The position numbers were made by a program, and so were the translations under genes. Positions 18,767-29,527 of a DNA stretch of 64,000 nt are shown piece after piece. Source of the stretch: Pseudomonas putida (lineage in GTDB: Bacteria; Pseudomonadota; Gammaproteobacteria; Pseudomonadales; Pseudomonadaceae); assembly GCF_001976065.1 (NCBI RefSeq), contig NZ_MNAH01000003.1, forward strand, positions 186,001 through 250,000, given 5' to 3'. A model generated the notes under the pieces. It ran no database searches and was not told where the DNA came from. It worked only from the letters and a program-made list of their open reading frames with translations. The first letter of the stretch is position 1; every line of letters begins with the position of its first letter.

Positions 18767-19871
18767 GGGCCAGAACCTTGGCCAGCGCCTCGAGGAAGCG
18801 GTTGTTTTCCGCCGGCAGACCGATGGTCACGCGCAAGTGGTTCGGCATGCCGTAGTTGGCCACCGGACGCACGATCACGCCTTCACGCAACAGCCCCTGG
18901 AACACCGGCGCTGCAACCTGGCCGAGGTCCACGCAAAGGAAGTTGCCTTTGGACGGAATCCAGCCCAGTCCCAGGTCACGGAAACCCGCTTCCAGTTGCT
19001 GCATGCCCGACTCGTTCAAACGTCGGCTTTCCGCCAGGTATTCGGCGTCCTGCAGCGCAGCGCAAGCAGCGGCCAGGGCCAGGCTGTTGACGTTGAACGG
19101 CTGGCGCACGCGGTTCAGCACATCGGCGACCACGGCGGTGGACAAACCATAACCCACGCGCAAGGCCGCCAGGCCGTAGGCCTTGGAGAAGGTGCGCGAC
19201 ACCAGCAGGTTCGGGTAAGCCGCCAGGAAGTCCAGGCCGTCCGGCAAGTCGCTGCCTTCGGCGTATTCGATGTAGGCCTCGTCCAGCACGACCAACACGT
19301 GCTCCGGCACGTCCTGGAGGAATTCGTCCAGCGCCTCGGTATCGAACCAGGTCCCGGTCGGGTTGTTCGGGTTGGCGATGAAGACCACGCGGGTATTGGC
19401 GTCGATGGCCGCGAGCATCGCGGGCAGGTCATGCCCCCAGTCCTTGGCCGGAATCACCTTGGCCTGGGCGCCGACGGCCTGGGTCACGATCGGGTAGACC
19501 GCAAACGCATGCTCGCTGAACACCGCATTCAGGCCCGGCGCCAGGTAGGCGCGGGCGACCAGCTCCAGGATGTCGTTGGAACCATTGCCCAACGTCACCT
19601 GACTCAGCTCGACGCGGCACTGCTCGGCCAGCAGGGTCTTGAGTGCAAAGCCGTTACCGTCCGGATAACGAGTCAGCTCAGCCAACTCTTCACGGATGGC
19701 CGCCAGTGCCTTGGGACTGGCGCCCAGCGGGTTTTCGTTGCTCGCCAGCTTGACGATGCTGGCCGGATCGAGATCCAGCTCACGTGCCAGTTCGTCCACG
19801 GGCTTGCCCGGAACGTATGGCGAAAGTTGTTGCACGCCCGGCTGTGCCAGAGCGAGGAAATTGCCACTCAT
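18759..19871 (-). CDS. hisC: Histidinol-phosphate aminotransferase (HisC2 type)
   Basis: 370 residues, class I/II aminotransferase. NENPLGASPKAL, FIANPNNPTGTWF, LDEAYIEY and RTFSKAYGLAALRVGYG (PLP lysine in FSKAYG) are the HisC motifs. It transaminates imidazole-acetol phosphate in histidine synthesis. Copies set between pheA and tyrA-aroA, as here, are often broad and also act on aromatic keto acids. It starts 13 bases after pheA, inside the same transcription unit. Confidence 0.95.
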   Translation of the reverse strand: MSGNFLALAQPGVQQLSPYVPGKPVDELARELDLDPASIVKLASNENPLGASPKALAAIREELAELTRYPDGNGFALKTLLAEQCRVELSQVTLGNGSNDILELVARAYLAPGLNAVFSEHAFAVYPIVTQAVGAQAKVIPAKDWGHDLPAMLAAIDANTRVVFIANPNNPTGTWFDTEALDEFLQDVPEHVLVVLDEAYIEYAEGSDLPDGLDFLAAYPNLLVSRTFSKAYGLAALRVGYGLSTAVVADVLNRVRQPFNVNSLALAAACAALQDAEYLAESRRLNESGMQQLEAGFRDLGLGWIPSKGNFLCVDLGQVAAPVFQGLLREGVIVRPVANYGMPNHLRVTIGLPAENNRFLEALAKVLARG

Positions 19872-19884
19872 TTGCTACCGCCCC

Positions 19885-20979
19885 TTAGAGAACTGCTTTC
19901 GGGTAGGAACCCAGCACTTTGAGTGCTACTGCTTCCTGGCTGATCTTTTCCAGCACACCTTTTACCAGCGGATCGCGGTGGTGGCCGACGAAATCGATGA
20001 AGAACACGTAGGTCCATTTACCGCTGCGCGACGGACGGGTCTCGATTCGCGTCAGGTCGATGCCGTTGTCGTGGAACGGCACCAGCAATTCATGCAGCGC
20101 ACCCGGCTTGTTGCTCATCGAGACAATGATCGACGTTTTGTCGTCGCCGGTCGGCGGCACTTCCTGGTTACCGATCATCAGGAAACGCGTGGAGTTGTCC
20201 GGACGGTCCTCGATTTTCTCCGCCAGGCGGGTCAACCCGTAGAGGCCGGCCGCCATGTCGCCGGCAATTGCCGCCGAGTTCCACTCACCCTTGACCCGCT
20301 TGGCCGCTTCAGCGTTGCTGGACACCGCCACGCGCTCGACATTCGGGTAATGGGCGTCCAGCCACTTGCGGCACTGGGCCAGGGACTGGGCGTGAGAGTA
20401 GATGCGGCTGATGCTGTCGGTCTTGGTGTTTTCACCGACCAACAGGTGATGGTGGATGCGCAGTTCCACTTCACCACAGATCACCATGTCATGCTCAAGG
20501 AAGCTGTCGAGGGTGTGGTTGACCGCGCCTTCGGTAGAGTTTTCCACCGGGACCACGCCAAAGTTCACCGCACCTGCCGCCACTTCGCGGAACACTTCGT
20601 CGATGGCCGCCATCGGCTTGCTGATCACGGCGTGACCGAAGTGCTTCATGGCCGCGGCCTGGGTAAAGGTGCCTTCAGGGCCGAGGTACGCCACTTTCAG
20701 CGGCTGCTCGAGGGCTAGGCACGAGGACATGATTTCGCGGAACAGCCGCGCCATCTCTTCGTTGCCCAGCGGCCCCTGGTTGCGCTCCATGACTCGCTTG
20801 AGCACCTGAGCTTCGCGCTCAGGACGATAGAACACCGGCACTTCGCCTTCGGCCAGCGAGGCCATCTTTACTCGCGCAACTTCCTGGGCGCAGCGTGCGC
20901 GCTCACTGATCAGTTCCAGGACTTTTTCGTCCAGGGCATCAATGCGCAGGCGCAGTGCCTTGAGTTCTTGCTCAGACAT
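19885..20979 (-). CDS. pheA: Bifunctional chorismate mutase/prephenate dehydratase (P-protein)
   Basis: 364 residues in three domains: chorismate mutase (1-90, LRLRIDALDEKVLELISERARCAQEVARVK), prephenate dehydratase (~95-275, AYLGPEGTFTQAA, VPVENSTEGAV, the TRF catalytic triplet in NSTRFLMIG), and a C-terminal ACT domain (~280-360, SNKPGALHELLVPF and RIETRPS) that senses phenylalanine. ETRP replaces the more usual ESRP. Its start overlaps the serC stop codon (TAATG), pointing to coupled translation. Confidence 0.97.
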   Translation of the reverse strand: MSEQELKALRLRIDALDEKVLELISERARCAQEVARVKMASLAEGEVPVFYRPEREAQVLKRVMERNQGPLGNEEMARLFREIMSSCLALEQPLKVAYLGPEGTFTQAAAMKHFGHAVISKPMAAIDEVFREVAAGAVNFGVVPVENSTEGAVNHTLDSFLEHDMVICGEVELRIHHHLLVGENTKTDSISRIYSHAQSLAQCRKWLDAHYPNVERVAVSSNAEAAKRVKGEWNSAAIAGDMAAGLYGLTRLAEKIEDRPDNSTRFLMIGNQEVPPTGDDKTSIIVSMSNKPGALHELLVPFHDNGIDLTRIETRPSRSGKWTYVFFIDFVGHHRDPLVKGVLEKISQEAVALKVLGSYPKAVL

Positions 20980-22064
20980 TAGCCATGTTCCTTCTCGAAC
21001 TCTGCCATGTACGAAACCAGCGCGTTGATCGCGTGGATGTCGACGGCGTTATAGATGGAGGCGCGCATGCCACCCACGGAACGGTGGCCCTTGAGGTTCA
21101 GCAGGCCACGCTCGTCGGCACCGGCCAGGAACGGCTTGTCCAGACGGTCGTCCGCCAGGCGGAACGGCACGTTCATCCACGAGCGGTCCGACTTGTTGAT
21201 CGGGTTGCTGTAGAGGCCGCTGGCGTCGATGAAGTCGTACAGCGTGCGCTGCTTGACGTCATTGAGCTTGCCGATCGCCTCGACACCGCCCTGCTCTTTC
21301 AGCCATTCGAACACCAGGCCGGACAGGTACCAGGCCAGGGTCGGCGGGGTGTTGTACATCGAGCCATTGTCGGCCGCGACCTTGTAATTGAGCATGGTCG
21401 GGCAAATGGAGCGAGCGCGACCCAGCAGGTCTTCACGCACGATGTTGACGACGATGCCGCTCGGGCCGATGTTTTTCTGGGCGCCGGCGTAGATCATGCC
21501 GAAGCGCGAGACATCCACCGGGCGCGAGAGGATGTCCGAGGACATGTCGGCGACCAACGGAACGTCACCGGTCTCGGGAATCCACTGGAATTCCAGGCCG
21601 CCGATGGTTTCGTTCGGCGCGTAGTGAACGTAGGCCGCGTCTTTGGACAGCTGCCATTCGTTCTGGCCAGGAATGGCGAAATAGTCGTAGGGCTTGGCAG
21701 TGGCGGCAACATTGACGTGGCCGTAGCGCGAAGCTTCCTCGATGGCTTTCTGCGACCAGATACCGGTGTCGATATAGTCCGCAGAGCCGCTTTCCGGCAA
21801 CAGGTTCAGGGGAATCTGGGCAAATTGCTGGCTGGCGCCGCCCTGCAGGAACAGCACTTTATAGTTCGACGGGATATTCAGCAGATCACGCAGATCCTGC
21901 TCGGCCTTGGTGGCGATGGACACGAACTCATCACTGCGATGGCTCATTTCCATGACCGACAGGCCCTTGCCGTGCCAGTCGAGGAGTTCACCCTGGGCGC
22001 GCTGCAGGACAGCTTCGGGAAGCGCCGCAGGACCGGCACAGAAGTTATAGGCTCTCTTGCTCAC
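20979..22064 (-). CDS. serC: Phosphoserine aminotransferase
   Basis: 361 residues from GTG 22064 (MSKRAYNFCAGPAALPE). SVMEMSHRSDEF, LFLQGGASQQFAQIP and YAGAQKNIGPSGI (PLP lysine) are family signatures. It makes phosphoserine from 3-phosphohydroxypyruvate and also acts in pyridoxal phosphate synthesis. ATG 22070, two codons upstream, is open too. GTG is preferred because GAG lies seven bases before it and other pseudomonad SerC proteins start with MSKRA. First gene of the serC-pheA-hisC-tyrA/aroA-cmk-rpsA run; no terminator is seen between these genes. Confidence 0.96.
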   Translation of the reverse strand: MSKRAYNFCAGPAALPEAVLQRAQGELLDWHGKGLSVMEMSHRSDEFVSIATKAEQDLRDLLNIPSNYKVLFLQGGASQQFAQIPLNLLPESGSADYIDTGIWSQKAIEEASRYGHVNVAATAKPYDYFAIPGQNEWQLSKDAAYVHYAPNETIGGLEFQWIPETGDVPLVADMSSDILSRPVDVSRFGMIYAGAQKNIGPSGIVVNIVREDLLGRARSICPTMLNYKVAADNGSMYNTPPTLAWYLSGLVFEWLKEQGGVEAIGKLNDVKQRTLYDFIDASGLYSNPINKSDRSWMNVPFRLADDRLDKPFLAGADERGLLNLKGHRSVGGMRASIYNAVDIHAINALVSYMAEFEKEHG

Positions 22065-22143
22065 ATCCAATCTCGCTCTGATTTGGTGGTATCACGCATA
22101 AATCGTTATCAGCCGACACCGGAGCCCTGACGAATCGGGATTC

Positions 22144-22230
22144 TGTGGGAGCGAGCCTGCTCGCGAATGCATCACCGCGGTGCTTCAGAGGTACCGCGGC
22201 GCCTGCATCGCGAGCAGGCTCGCTCCCACA
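22144..22230. repeat. REP pair (inverted, 23-bp perfect arms)
   Basis: TGTGGGAGCGAGCCTGCTCG... at 22144-22166 is matched by its exact reverse complement at 22208-22230. The 41 bp between the arms include the smaller palindrome ACCGCGGT. This is a typical pseudomonad REPIN-like doublet, lying between serC and gyrA. Confidence 0.9.
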
Positions 22231-22274
22231 AGGGATCTCCGGAGGTGTCGATATTTCGTTACGGACAAACAACA

Positions 22275-22300
22275 AGGGGGCGAATTCTCATCCGCCCCCT
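22275..22300 (-). terminator. Probable gyrA terminator
   Basis: Stem AGGGGGCG / CGCCCCCT (22275-22282 and 22293-22300) with a ten-base loop, starting just after the gyrA stop. On the minus strand it is followed by TTGTTGTTTG, a weak T-rich tail. Confidence 0.75.
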
Positions 22301-22310
22301 GCTTACCCGC

Positions 22311-24965
22311 TTATTCCTGTGGTTCTTCGTCAGCAGCGGCGTCGAGTTGCTGGTCCTCGACGATGTCGTCAATCACGACATTGCCTTCGAACCCGGCACC
22401 TTCTTCGCCTTCCAGCTCTTCACCTTCGACTTCCGACGGCTCCTGGACCCGCTCCAGACCAACCAGCGTTTCATCGTTGGCCAGCTTGATCAGGGTCACG
22501 CCCTGGGTGTTACGACCCAGGCTGGACACTTCGTCGACTCGAGTACGAACCAGTGTGCCCTGGTCGGAAATCAGCATGATTTCCTCGCCATCGAGCACCT
22601 GGACCGCTCCAACCAGACGGCCGTTACGCTCGTTGCTGACCATGGCGATCACGCCCTGGCCACCACGCTTGTACTCAGGGAACTCGGTGATCGCGGTGCG
22701 CTTGCCATAACCACGCGCCGAAGCGGTGAGGATCTGGCTGCCTTCTTCCGGGATCAGCATGGAAATCAGCTTCTGCCCTTCCGGCAGGCGCATGCCGCGC
22801 ACACCGCGGGCGGTACGGCCCATGGCGCGAACGTCGGATTCCTTGAAGCGCGTCACCTTGCCGCCGTCGGAGAACAGCATGACTTCGCGCTCGCCATCGG
22901 TAATGGCCGCGGAAATCAGCACGTCGCCTTCGTCCAGCTCCAGCGCGATCAGGCCGACGCTGCGTTGACGGCTGAAGGATTCCAGCGGGGTCTTCTTCAC
23001 GGTGCCATTGGCGGTGGCCATGAAGATGAAGTGACCTTCGGTGTATTCCTCGACCGGCAGCATGGTGGTGATGTATTCACCGTCATCGAGCGGCAGCAGG
23101 TTGACCAGCGGACGACCACGGGCCGCGCGGGACGCTTCCGGGATCTCGTAGGTCTTGAGCCAGTACACCTTGCCTTTGCTGGAGAACAGCAGCAGCGTGG
23201 TGTGGCTGTTGGCTACCAGCAGGTGAGCGATGTAGTCCTCATCCTTGACGCCGGTGGCCGACTTGCCTTTACCACCACGACGCTGGGCCTGGTACGCAGC
23301 CAGCGGCTGGGTCTTGGCATAGCCACCGTGGGAGATGGTCACAACGCGATCCTCTTCCGGGATCATGTCGCCCAGGGTCAGGTCGAGACGGGCATCGAGA
23401 ATCTCGGTGCGACGCACGTCGCCGTATTCGGCGCGGATCACTTCCAGTTCTTCGCGGATCACTTCCATCAGGCGCGTGGCGCTGTTGAGGATGCGGATCA
23501 GCTCGCCGATCTGGTTGAGGATCTCTTGATACTCGGCCAGCAGCTTTTCGTGCTCCAGGCCGGTCAGGCGATGCAGACGCAGTTCCAGGATGGCTTGCGC
23601 CTGCTCTGGCGACAGGAAGTACTTGCCGTCGCGCAGGCCGTATTGCGGGTCGAGGTTTTCCGGACGGCACGAATCGGCACCGGCACGTTCCACCATCGCC
23701 ACCACAGCCGAGGACTCCCAAGGGGTGCTGACCAGCGCTTCCTTGGCTTCCGACGGGGTTGGCGAGGCCTTGATCAGGGCGATGACCGGGTCGATGTTCG
23801 ACAGGGCAACCGCTTGACCTTCGAGGATGTGACCACGCTCGCGCGCCTTGCGCAGTTCGAACACGGTACGGCGGGTGACCACTTCGCGACGGTGACGCAC
23901 GAAGGCTTCCAGCAGGTCCTTGAGGTTCAGGATGCGTGGGCGGCCGTCGATCAGCGCGACGATGTTGATGCCGAATACCGCTTGCAGCTGGGTCTGGGCG
24001 TAGAGGTTGTTGAGGATCACCTCAGGCACTTCGCCACGACGCAGCTCGATCACGACGCGCATACCGTCCTTGTCGGACTCGTCGCGCAGCTCGGTGATGC
24101 CTTCGAGCTTCTTCTCCTTGACCAGCTCGGCGATCTTCTCGATCAGGCGGGCCTTGTTCAGCTGGTAAGGCAGTTCGGTGATGACGATCTGCTGGCGACC
24201 ACCGACCTTGTCGATGTCTTCGATCATCGAGCGGGCGCGCATGTAGATGCGGCCGCGACCGGTGCGGTAGGCCTCGATGATGCCGGCGCGACCGTTGATG
24301 ATCGCAGCGGTCGGGAAGTCTGGACCCGGGATGTATTGCATCAGCTCGTCGACGGTCAGCTCGGGATTGTCGATGAGCGCCAGGCAACCGTCGATGACTT
24401 CACCGAGGTTGTGCGGCGGAATGTTGGTCGCCATGCCCACGGCGATACCGCTGGAGCCGTTGACCAGCAGGTTGGGAATACGGGTCGGCATGACCGCCGG
24501 GATCATTTCGGTGCCGTCGTAGTTCGGCACCCAGTCCACGGTTTCCTTATGCAGGTCGGCCAGCAGCTCGTGCGCCAGCTTGGTCATGCGCACTTCGGTG
24601 TATCGCATGGCCGCGGCGTTGTCGCCGTCCACCGAACCGAAGTTGCCCTGGCCGTCTACCAGCAGGTAGCGCAGGGAGAATGGCTGCGCCATCCGAACGA
24701 TGGTGTCGTACACCGCGGTATCACCGTGCGGGTGATACTTACCGATCACGTCACCGACAACACGGGCAGATTTCTTGTACGGCTTGTTGAAGTCGTTGCC
24801 CAGCTCGCTCATCGCGAACAGCACGCGCCGGTGCACGGGCTTCAAGCCATCGCGCGCATCCGGCAGTGCCCGCCCGACAATTACGCTCATCGCGTAGTCG
24901 AGATAGGACTGCTTCAGCTCGTCTTCGATATTGACCGGGAGGATTTCTTTGGCCAGTTCGCCCAT
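22311..24965 (-). CDS. gyrA: DNA gyrase subunit A
   Basis: 884 residues from ATG 24965 ([16 protein letters not shown]). The breakage-reunion domain has the catalytic tyrosine Y122 (AAAMRYTE). The quinolone-resistance region reads [10 protein letters not shown], with T83 and D87, i.e. no common resistance change. The C-terminal beta-pinwheel carries the GyrA-box QRRGGKG (in [14 protein letters not shown]) and ends in a long acidic tail. GyrA introduces negative supercoils together with GyrB. The in-frame extension up to 25049 is rejected because the family starts at MGELAKE and AAGGAA precedes that codon. Confidence 0.99.
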   Translation of the reverse strand: MGELAKEILPVNIEDELKQSYLDYAMSVIVGRALPDARDGLKPVHRRVLFAMSELGNDFNKPYKKSARVVGDVIGKYHPHGDTAVYDTIVRMAQPFSLRYLLVDGQGNFGSVDGDNAAAMRYTEVRMTKLAHELLADLHKETVDWVPNYDGTEMIPAVMPTRIPNLLVNGSSGIAVGMATNIPPHNLGEVIDGCLALIDNPELTVDELMQYIPGPDFPTAAIINGRAGIIEAYRTGRGRIYMRARSMIEDIDKVGGRQQIVITELPYQLNKARLIEKIAELVKEKKLEGITELRDESDKDGMRVVIELRRGEVPEVILNNLYAQTQLQAVFGINIVALIDGRPRILNLKDLLEAFVRHRREVVTRRTVFELRKARERGHILEGQAVALSNIDPVIALIKASPTPSEAKEALVSTPWESSAVVAMVERAGADSCRPENLDPQYGLRDGKYFLSPEQAQAILELRLHRLTGLEHEKLLAEYQEILNQIGELIRILNSATRLMEVIREELEVIRAEYGDVRRTEILDARLDLTLGDMIPEEDRVVTISHGGYAKTQPLAAYQAQRRGGKGKSATGVKDEDYIAHLLVANSHTTLLLFSSKGKVYWLKTYEIPEASRAARGRPLVNLLPLDDGEYITTMLPVEEYTEGHFIFMATANGTVKKTPLESFSRQRSVGLIALELDEGDVLISAAITDGEREVMLFSDGGKVTRFKESDVRAMGRTARGVRGMRLPEGQKLISMLIPEEGSQILTASARGYGKRTAITEFPEYKRGGQGVIAMVSNERNGRLVGAVQVLDGEEIMLISDQGTLVRTRVDEVSSLGRNTQGVTLIKLANDETLVGLERVQEPSEVEGEELEGEEGAGFEGNVVIDDIVEDQQLDAAADEEPQE

Positions 24966-25399
24966 GAGAAGCCTGATTCCTTTTTCTGGTGAAACTTCGT
25001 CACATCCATATGGGACGAACGAAGCTCGCCGCTGCAGGCTGAGTGCCATGCACCGACTTACGACAAATCAACGAGTTATGCCATGGATCTGCGCAGTGAA
25101 GGTCGCCCCGCAGGACTACCTTGGAAACCGCCGGATGTTATCACAAGAGCCGCCACGCACCTATCCCCCTGATGCGCATGGAGCATAGTTAGTTGACCGA
25201 TGACAGGCTGATAGGAGACGAGAGAGGCTTAGAGCCGCGATGAATGAGAATTCGGGGGGGTGATTCTGGGTTATTCATAGTCTTTCAGGCCCTCTTCGCG
25301 AGCAGGCTCGCTCCCACAATGGATCTTTGTCGTGTCGACCATTGCGATCACACCTCGATCACCTGCTCGCGAAGGCGATTTAATAGACACCACAGGTCA
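24966..25399. other. 434-bp spacer between mtnA and gyrA with REP sequences
   Basis: Upstream region of gyrA, reading leftward, and downstream region of mtnA. A REP unit (TTCGCGAGCAGGCTCGCTCC) lies at 25295-25320 and a half-unit (CCTGCTCGCGAAGG) near 25361-25377, close to the mtnA stop. The rest (about 24970-25290) should contain the gyrA promoter; I see no reading frame with coding character. Confidence 0.6.
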
Positions 25400-26476
25400 T
25401 CAATGCAGGCGCTTGCGGCACATCAACTGGGTCATTTTCGCGGTATCGGGGCGCTCGACGATGCCTTTTTCGGTGACGATCGCATCGATCAGGTCCGCCG
25501 GGGTCACGTCGAACACCGGGTTGAACGCATCGACATCGGCGCCGAGCCGCTGGCCACCTACCTCCAATAGCTCGCGCCCATCCCGCTCCTCGAGCACGAT
25601 GTCGTCGCCACTGGCCAGGTTCATGTCGATGGTCGAGCTCGGTGCCACTACCATGAATCGCACGCCGTGGTGCATGGCGTTGACCGCCATCTGATAGGTG
25701 CCGATCTTGTTGGCCACGTCGCCATTGGCGGTGATGCGGTCCGCGCCGACGACGACCCAGGTGACGCCCTTGATCTTCATGATGTGCGCCGCGGCGGAGT
25801 CGGCATGCAGGGTCACCGGAATGCCTTCGTTGGCCAACTCCCAGGCCGTCAGTCGCGAGCCTTGCAGCCATGGACGGGTTTCACTGGCGTACACGCGCTC
25901 GACCATGCCCTCGATGAACGCACCGCGAATCACCCCCAGTGCCGTGCCGAAGCCACCGGTGGCCAGTGCACCGGTGTTGCAGTGGGTCATGATCGCCTGG
26001 GCGTTGCCCTGGTGCTTGCGGATCAGGTCGACGCCCAGTTGTGCCATGGTCAGGTTGGCTTCACGGTCACTCTCATGAATGGCCAGGGCCTCGGCTTCCA
26101 GCACGGACAAGGGGTCCGCGTGTTTTTTCAGGCGATCCAGGCGCTCGCGCATGCGACCCAGCGCCCAGAACAGGTTGACCGCGGTCGGACGGGAATCGGC
26201 AAGGAGCGTGAAATCCTCTTCCAGCGCCGCTTGCCAGTGGCCGCCCTCGGCAAACCGGGCGCGCGCTGCCAGTACAACGCCATAGGCGGCACTGATGCCA
26301 ATGGCCGGCGCGCCGCGCACCACCATCGAGCGAATAGCCTCCGCTACGGCTGCCGAGCTTGTGCAGGCGACCCAGGTTTCCTCGAACGGCAGCACACGCT
26401 GATCCAGCAGGTACAGGGCGCCATCACGCCAATCGATGGCTTTCACCTTCTCCGCAGCCAACAGTCGATCGCGCAT
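25400..26476 (-). CDS. mtnA: S-methyl-5-thioribose-1-phosphate isomerase
   Basis: 358 residues from ATG 26476 ([16 protein letters not shown]). Family marks are [17 protein letters not shown] (substrate phosphate), [20 protein letters not shown] with the catalytic cysteine, and [20 protein letters not shown] with the catalytic aspartate. It isomerises methylthioribose-1-phosphate in the methionine salvage pathway. It is divergent from mtaD, which acts earlier in handling methylthioadenosine; the two starts are about 108 bp apart, so they share a promoter region. The upstream in-frame codons to 26554 lie in that shared region. Confidence 0.96.
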   Translation of the reverse strand: MRDRLLAAEKVKAIDWRDGALYLLDQRVLPFEETWVACTSSAAVAEAIRSMVVRGAPAIGISAAYGVVLAARARFAEGGHWQAALEEDFTLLADSRPTAVNLFWALGRMRERLDRLKKHADPLSVLEAEALAIHESDREANLTMAQLGVDLIRKHQGNAQAIMTHCNTGALATGGFGTALGVIRGAFIEGMVERVYASETRPWLQGSRLTAWELANEGIPVTLHADSAAAHIMKIKGVTWVVVGADRITANGDVANKIGTYQMAVNAMHHGVRFMVVAPSSTIDMNLASGDDIVLEERDGRELLEVGGQRLGADVDAFNPVFDVTPADLIDAIVTEKGIVERPDTAKMTQLMCRKRLH

Positions 26477-26584
26477 CAAACACCCCGCAGTCAGAAACAA
26501 AAGCCGCCGATTATAGCGATCCCCCGGCGAAGACGCTCGGGTATACTTCGCCATCCTTTATAAAAGCCGTGGAACCGATCCTCG

Positions 26585-27919
26585 ATGCCGAACACTGCCC
26601 TTGCGCTCGATCTGTTGTTGCTGCCGACCTGGCTGGTACCCGTCGAACCCGCTGGCGTCGTGCTCAAGGATCATGCCCTGGGCATCCGCGACGGGCGCAT
26701 CGCGTTCATCGGTCCACGCAGCGCCGCCCTGCAGCTTAACGCAACCGAAGTGCGCGAATTGCCGGACATCCTGCTCAGCCCCGGCCTGATCAACGCCCAC
26801 GGCCATGCGGCGATGACCCTGTTCCGCGGCCTGGCCGACGACCTGCCGCTGATGACCTGGCTGGAAAACCACATCTGGCCAGCCGAAGCGAAGTGGGTCG
26901 ACGAGGATTTCGTCCGCGACGGCACGGACCTGGCCATCGCCGAACAACTCAAAGGCGGCATCACCTGCTTCTCTGACATGTATTTCTTCCCGAAGGTTGC
27001 CAGCGAGTGCGTGCACAACAGCGGCATTCGCGCACAAATCGCGATTCCGATCCTCGACTTTCCGATCCCGGGCGCCAGCACGGCGGACGAAGCAATTCGC
27101 CAGGGTGTCGAGCTGTTTGGCGACCTGAAGCATCACGAACGCATCAAAATCACCTTCGGCCCCCATGCACCCTACACCGTGGGCGATGAAAACCTGGAAA
27201 AAATCCGGGTGATCACCGAAGAGCTGGATGCGTCGATCCACATGCATGTGCATGAAACCGCTTTCGAAGTGCAGCAAGCGCTCGAACAGCGCGGTGAACG
27301 GCCGCTGGCCCGCCTGGCGCGCCTGGGCCTGCTGGGGCCGCGATTCCAGGCGGTTCACATGACCCAGATCAGCGAGGAAGACCTGGCGCTGCTGGTAGAA
27401 AGCAACACCCATGTCATTCACTGCCCGGAATCGAACCTGAAGCTGGCCAGCGGTTTTTGCCCGGTAGAGCGTTTGTGGCAGGCCGGCGTCAACGTGGCCA
27501 TCGGCACCGACGGCGCCGCCAGCAACAATGACCTGGACCTGCTGGGCGAAACCCGCACCGCCGCCCTGCTGGCCAAGGCTGTCGCGGGTTCGGCCACGGC
27601 GTTGGGCGCCCACAGTGCCTTGCGCATGGCCACCCTCAACGGTGCACGCGCACTGGGGATCGAAGCCCAGGTGGGTTCGCTGGAAATCGGCAAGGCCGCC
27701 GACATCGTGGCGTTCGATCTCTCGGGCCTGGCCCAGCAGCCGATCTACGACCCGGTTTCGCAGCTTATATATGCGTCCGGCCGCGACTGCGTGAAACACC
27801 TTTGGGTCGCGGGCAAGCAACTGCTCGACGACCGTCGCCTGACGCGCCTGGATGAGCAACAACTCGTCGCCACCGCCAAGGCCTGGGGCCTGCGCATCAG
27901 CGGCCGCAAAGAATCGTAA
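26585..27919 (+). CDS. mtaD: 5'-methylthioadenosine/S-adenosylhomocysteine deaminase (MtaD-type amidohydrolase)
   Basis: 444 residues, metal-dependent amidohydrolase. [19 protein letters not shown] (metal-binding HxH), [32 protein letters not shown] and [18 protein letters not shown] (final Asp) are the MtaD/TRZ-ATZ motifs. It would deaminate methylthioadenosine to methylthioinosine, the first step of the Pseudomonas variant of methionine salvage, which fits the divergent mtnA. A long open frame on the opposite strand (26558-27958) is a shadow. Confidence 0.93.
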   Translation: MPNTALALDLLLLPTWLVPVEPAGVVLKDHALGIRDGRIAFIGPRSAALQLNATEVRELPDILLSPGLINAHGHAAMTLFRGLADDLPLMTWLENHIWPAEAKWVDEDFVRDGTDLAIAEQLKGGITCFSDMYFFPKVASECVHNSGIRAQIAIPILDFPIPGASTADEAIRQGVELFGDLKHHERIKITFGPHAPYTVGDENLEKIRVITEELDASIHMHVHETAFEVQQALEQRGERPLARLARLGLLGPRFQAVHMTQISEEDLALLVESNTHVIHCPESNLKLASGFCPVERLWQAGVNVAIGTDGAASNNDLDLLGETRTAALLAKAVAGSATALGAHSALRMATLNGARALGIEAQVGSLEIGKAADIVAFDLSGLAQQPIYDPVSQLIYASGRDCVKHLWVAGKQLLDDRRLTRLDEQQLVATAKAWGLRISGRKES

Positions 27920-27977
27920 GCCCCCCGGACTCACCTCCGGGGCTACAGGATTTTTCAAGTTTTAGAGGACTTAAACC

Positions 27978-28676
27978 ATGAGCAACGTCGACTACGCCGA
28001 AATCGCAAAATTCGAAGCCCTGGCCCATCGCTGGTGGGACCGCGAGAGCGAATTCAAACCGCTGCACGACATCAACCCGCTGCGGGTCAACTGGATTGAC
28101 GAACGCGTCAACCTGGCCGGCAAGAAGGTCCTCGATGTCGGTTGCGGCGGCGGCATCCTCAGCGAGGCCATGGCCCAGCGCGGCGCGACCGTGACAGGCA
28201 TCGACATGGGCGAAGCGCCGCTGGCGGTGGCACAACTGCATCAGCTGGAATCGGGCGTGAACGTCGAATACCGGCAGATCACCGCCGAAGCCCTGGCCGA
28301 GGAAATGCCGGAGCAGTTCGACGTGGTCACCTGCCTGGAAATGCTCGAGCACGTACCCGACCCGTCCTCGGTGATCCGCGCGTGCTTCCGCATGGTCAAG
28401 CCGGGCGGCCAGGTGTTCTTCTCCACCATCAACCGCAACCCGAAGGCTTACCTGTTCGCCATCGTCGGCGCCGAATACATCATGAAGTTGTTGCCACGCG
28501 GCACCCACGACTTCAAGAAATTCATCCGCCCTTCCGAGCTCGGCGCCTGGAGCCGCATGGCCGGCCTGACCGTCAAGGACATCATCGGCCTGACCTACAA
28601 CCCGTTGACCAAGCATTACAAACTGGCGGCCGACGTGGACGTCAACTACATGATCCAGACTTTGCGCGAGGAGTAA
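27978..28676 (+). CDS. ubiG: Ubiquinone biosynthesis O-methyltransferase
   Basis: 232 residues, class I SAM methyltransferase. The SAM loop is [31 protein letters not shown] [25 protein letters not shown] at the N-terminus and [16 protein letters not shown] in the middle are typical of UbiG, which performs both O-methylations of the quinone ring. The gene lies 58 bp after mtaD and four bases before mupP. Confidence 0.97.
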   Translation: MSNVDYAEIAKFEALAHRWWDRESEFKPLHDINPLRVNWIDERVNLAGKKVLDVGCGGGILSEAMAQRGATVTGIDMGEAPLAVAQLHQLESGVNVEYRQITAEALAEEMPEQFDVVTCLEMLEHVPDPSSVIRACFRMVKPGGQVFFSTINRNPKAYLFAIVGAEYIMKLLPRGTHDFKKFIRPSELGAWSRMAGLTVKDIIGLTYNPLTKHYKLAADVDVNYMIQTLREE

Positions 28677-28680
28677 GCCG

Positions 28681-29352
28681 ATGCGTATTAGAGCAGTTCT
28701 TTTCGACATGGACGGCACCCTGCTCGACACCGCGCCGGACTTCATTGCGATTTGCCAGGCGATGCGTGCCGACCGTGGGTTGCCGCCAATCAATGACAAG
28801 CACATCCGCGACGAAATCTCCGGCGGCGCCAAGGCGATGGTCGCAGTGACCTTCGCCATGGACCCGGAATCGCCGGGTTTCGAGGCGTTGCGCCTGGAGT
28901 TCCTCGAGCGCTACCTCGTTGGCTGCGCGGTTCACAGCAAGCTGTTCGACGGCATGGGCGAACTGCTGGCCGACATCGAGAAGGCCAACCTGATCTGGGG
29001 CGTGGTCACCAACAAGCCGCTGCGTTTCGCCGAACCGATCATGCAGCAACTGGGGCTGGCCGAGCGCTCGGCGCTGCTGATCTGCCCGGACCATGTGAAG
29101 AACAGCAAGCCTGATCCGGAGCCGCTGATCCTCGCCTGCAAGATGCTCGACCTCGACCCGGCCAGCGTGCTGTTCGTGGGCGATGACTTGCGCGATATCG
29201 AATCGGGGCGCGATGCCGGCACCAGGACGGCGGCCGTGACGTTCGGTTATATCCACCCGGACGACAATCCGCGGCATTGGGGTGCGGATGTGGTGGTCGA
29301 TCATCCGCTGGAGTTGCGCAAGGTTCTGGATAGCGCTTTGTGTAGCTGCTGA
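28681..29352 (+). CDS. mupP: N-acetylmuramic acid 6-phosphate phosphatase (HAD family)
   Basis: 223 residues. HAD motifs: [13 protein letters not shown] (nucleophile Asp), VVTNKP, a lysine in [10 protein letters not shown] and [15 protein letters not shown]. By sequence alone it resembles phosphoglycolate phosphatase. The position directly after ubiG in Pseudomonas is that of MupP, which removes the phosphate of MurNAc-6-P in the fosfomycin-tolerant peptidoglycan recycling route. The function is therefore taken from family knowledge plus gene order; residual Gph-like activity is possible. It probably forms a transcript with ubiG and the SDR gene downstream. Confidence 0.88.
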   Translation: MRIRAVLFDMDGTLLDTAPDFIAICQAMRADRGLPPINDKHIRDEISGGAKAMVAVTFAMDPESPGFEALRLEFLERYLVGCAVHSKLFDGMGELLADIEKANLIWGVVTNKPLRFAEPIMQQLGLAERSALLICPDHVKNSKPDPEPLILACKMLDLDPASVLFVGDDLRDIESGRDAGTRTAAVTFGYIHPDDNPRHWGADVVVDHPLELRKVLDSALCSC

Positions 29353-29396
29353 GAGCCGGTTCCTGATTTTTGGAATACGGCGTGAATGCTGACGCC

Positions 29397-29485
29397 TTCG
29401 CGGGCAAGCCCGCTCCTACAAGGCCCGGGGTGATCACAAATTCTCTACCCTCAACCGGACCTGTGGGAGCGGGCTTGCCCGCGAA
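29397..29485. repeat. REP pair between mupP and the SDR gene
   Basis: TTCGCGGGCAAGCCCGCTCC.. at 29397-29420 and its near-exact inverse TGTGGGAGCGGGCTTGCCCG.. at 29462-29485, separated by 41 bp. The subtype (GGGCAAGCCC core) differs from that around serC (GAGCAGGCTC). Confidence 0.9.
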
Positions 29486-29527
29486 TGGCCGCGCCGCGAT
29501 CTGTCGTCTGTTTTCGTGAGGTTTTTC

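Noticed and set aside
22144..22230. CRISPR-like repeat spacing of the REP sequences
   Set aside because: The repeats are inverted pairs of REP type, few in number and scattered, with no regular spacers or cas genes.
22167..24992. 941-codon open frame opposite gyrA
   Set aside because: A shadow of a GC-rich, highly biased gene. It is low in methionine, Asp/His/Gln/Arg-rich, has no family features and mirrors the gyrA codons.
26558..27958. 466-codon open frame opposite mtaD
   Set aside because: It is exactly antisense to a well-conserved amidohydrolase and has no recognisable domain.
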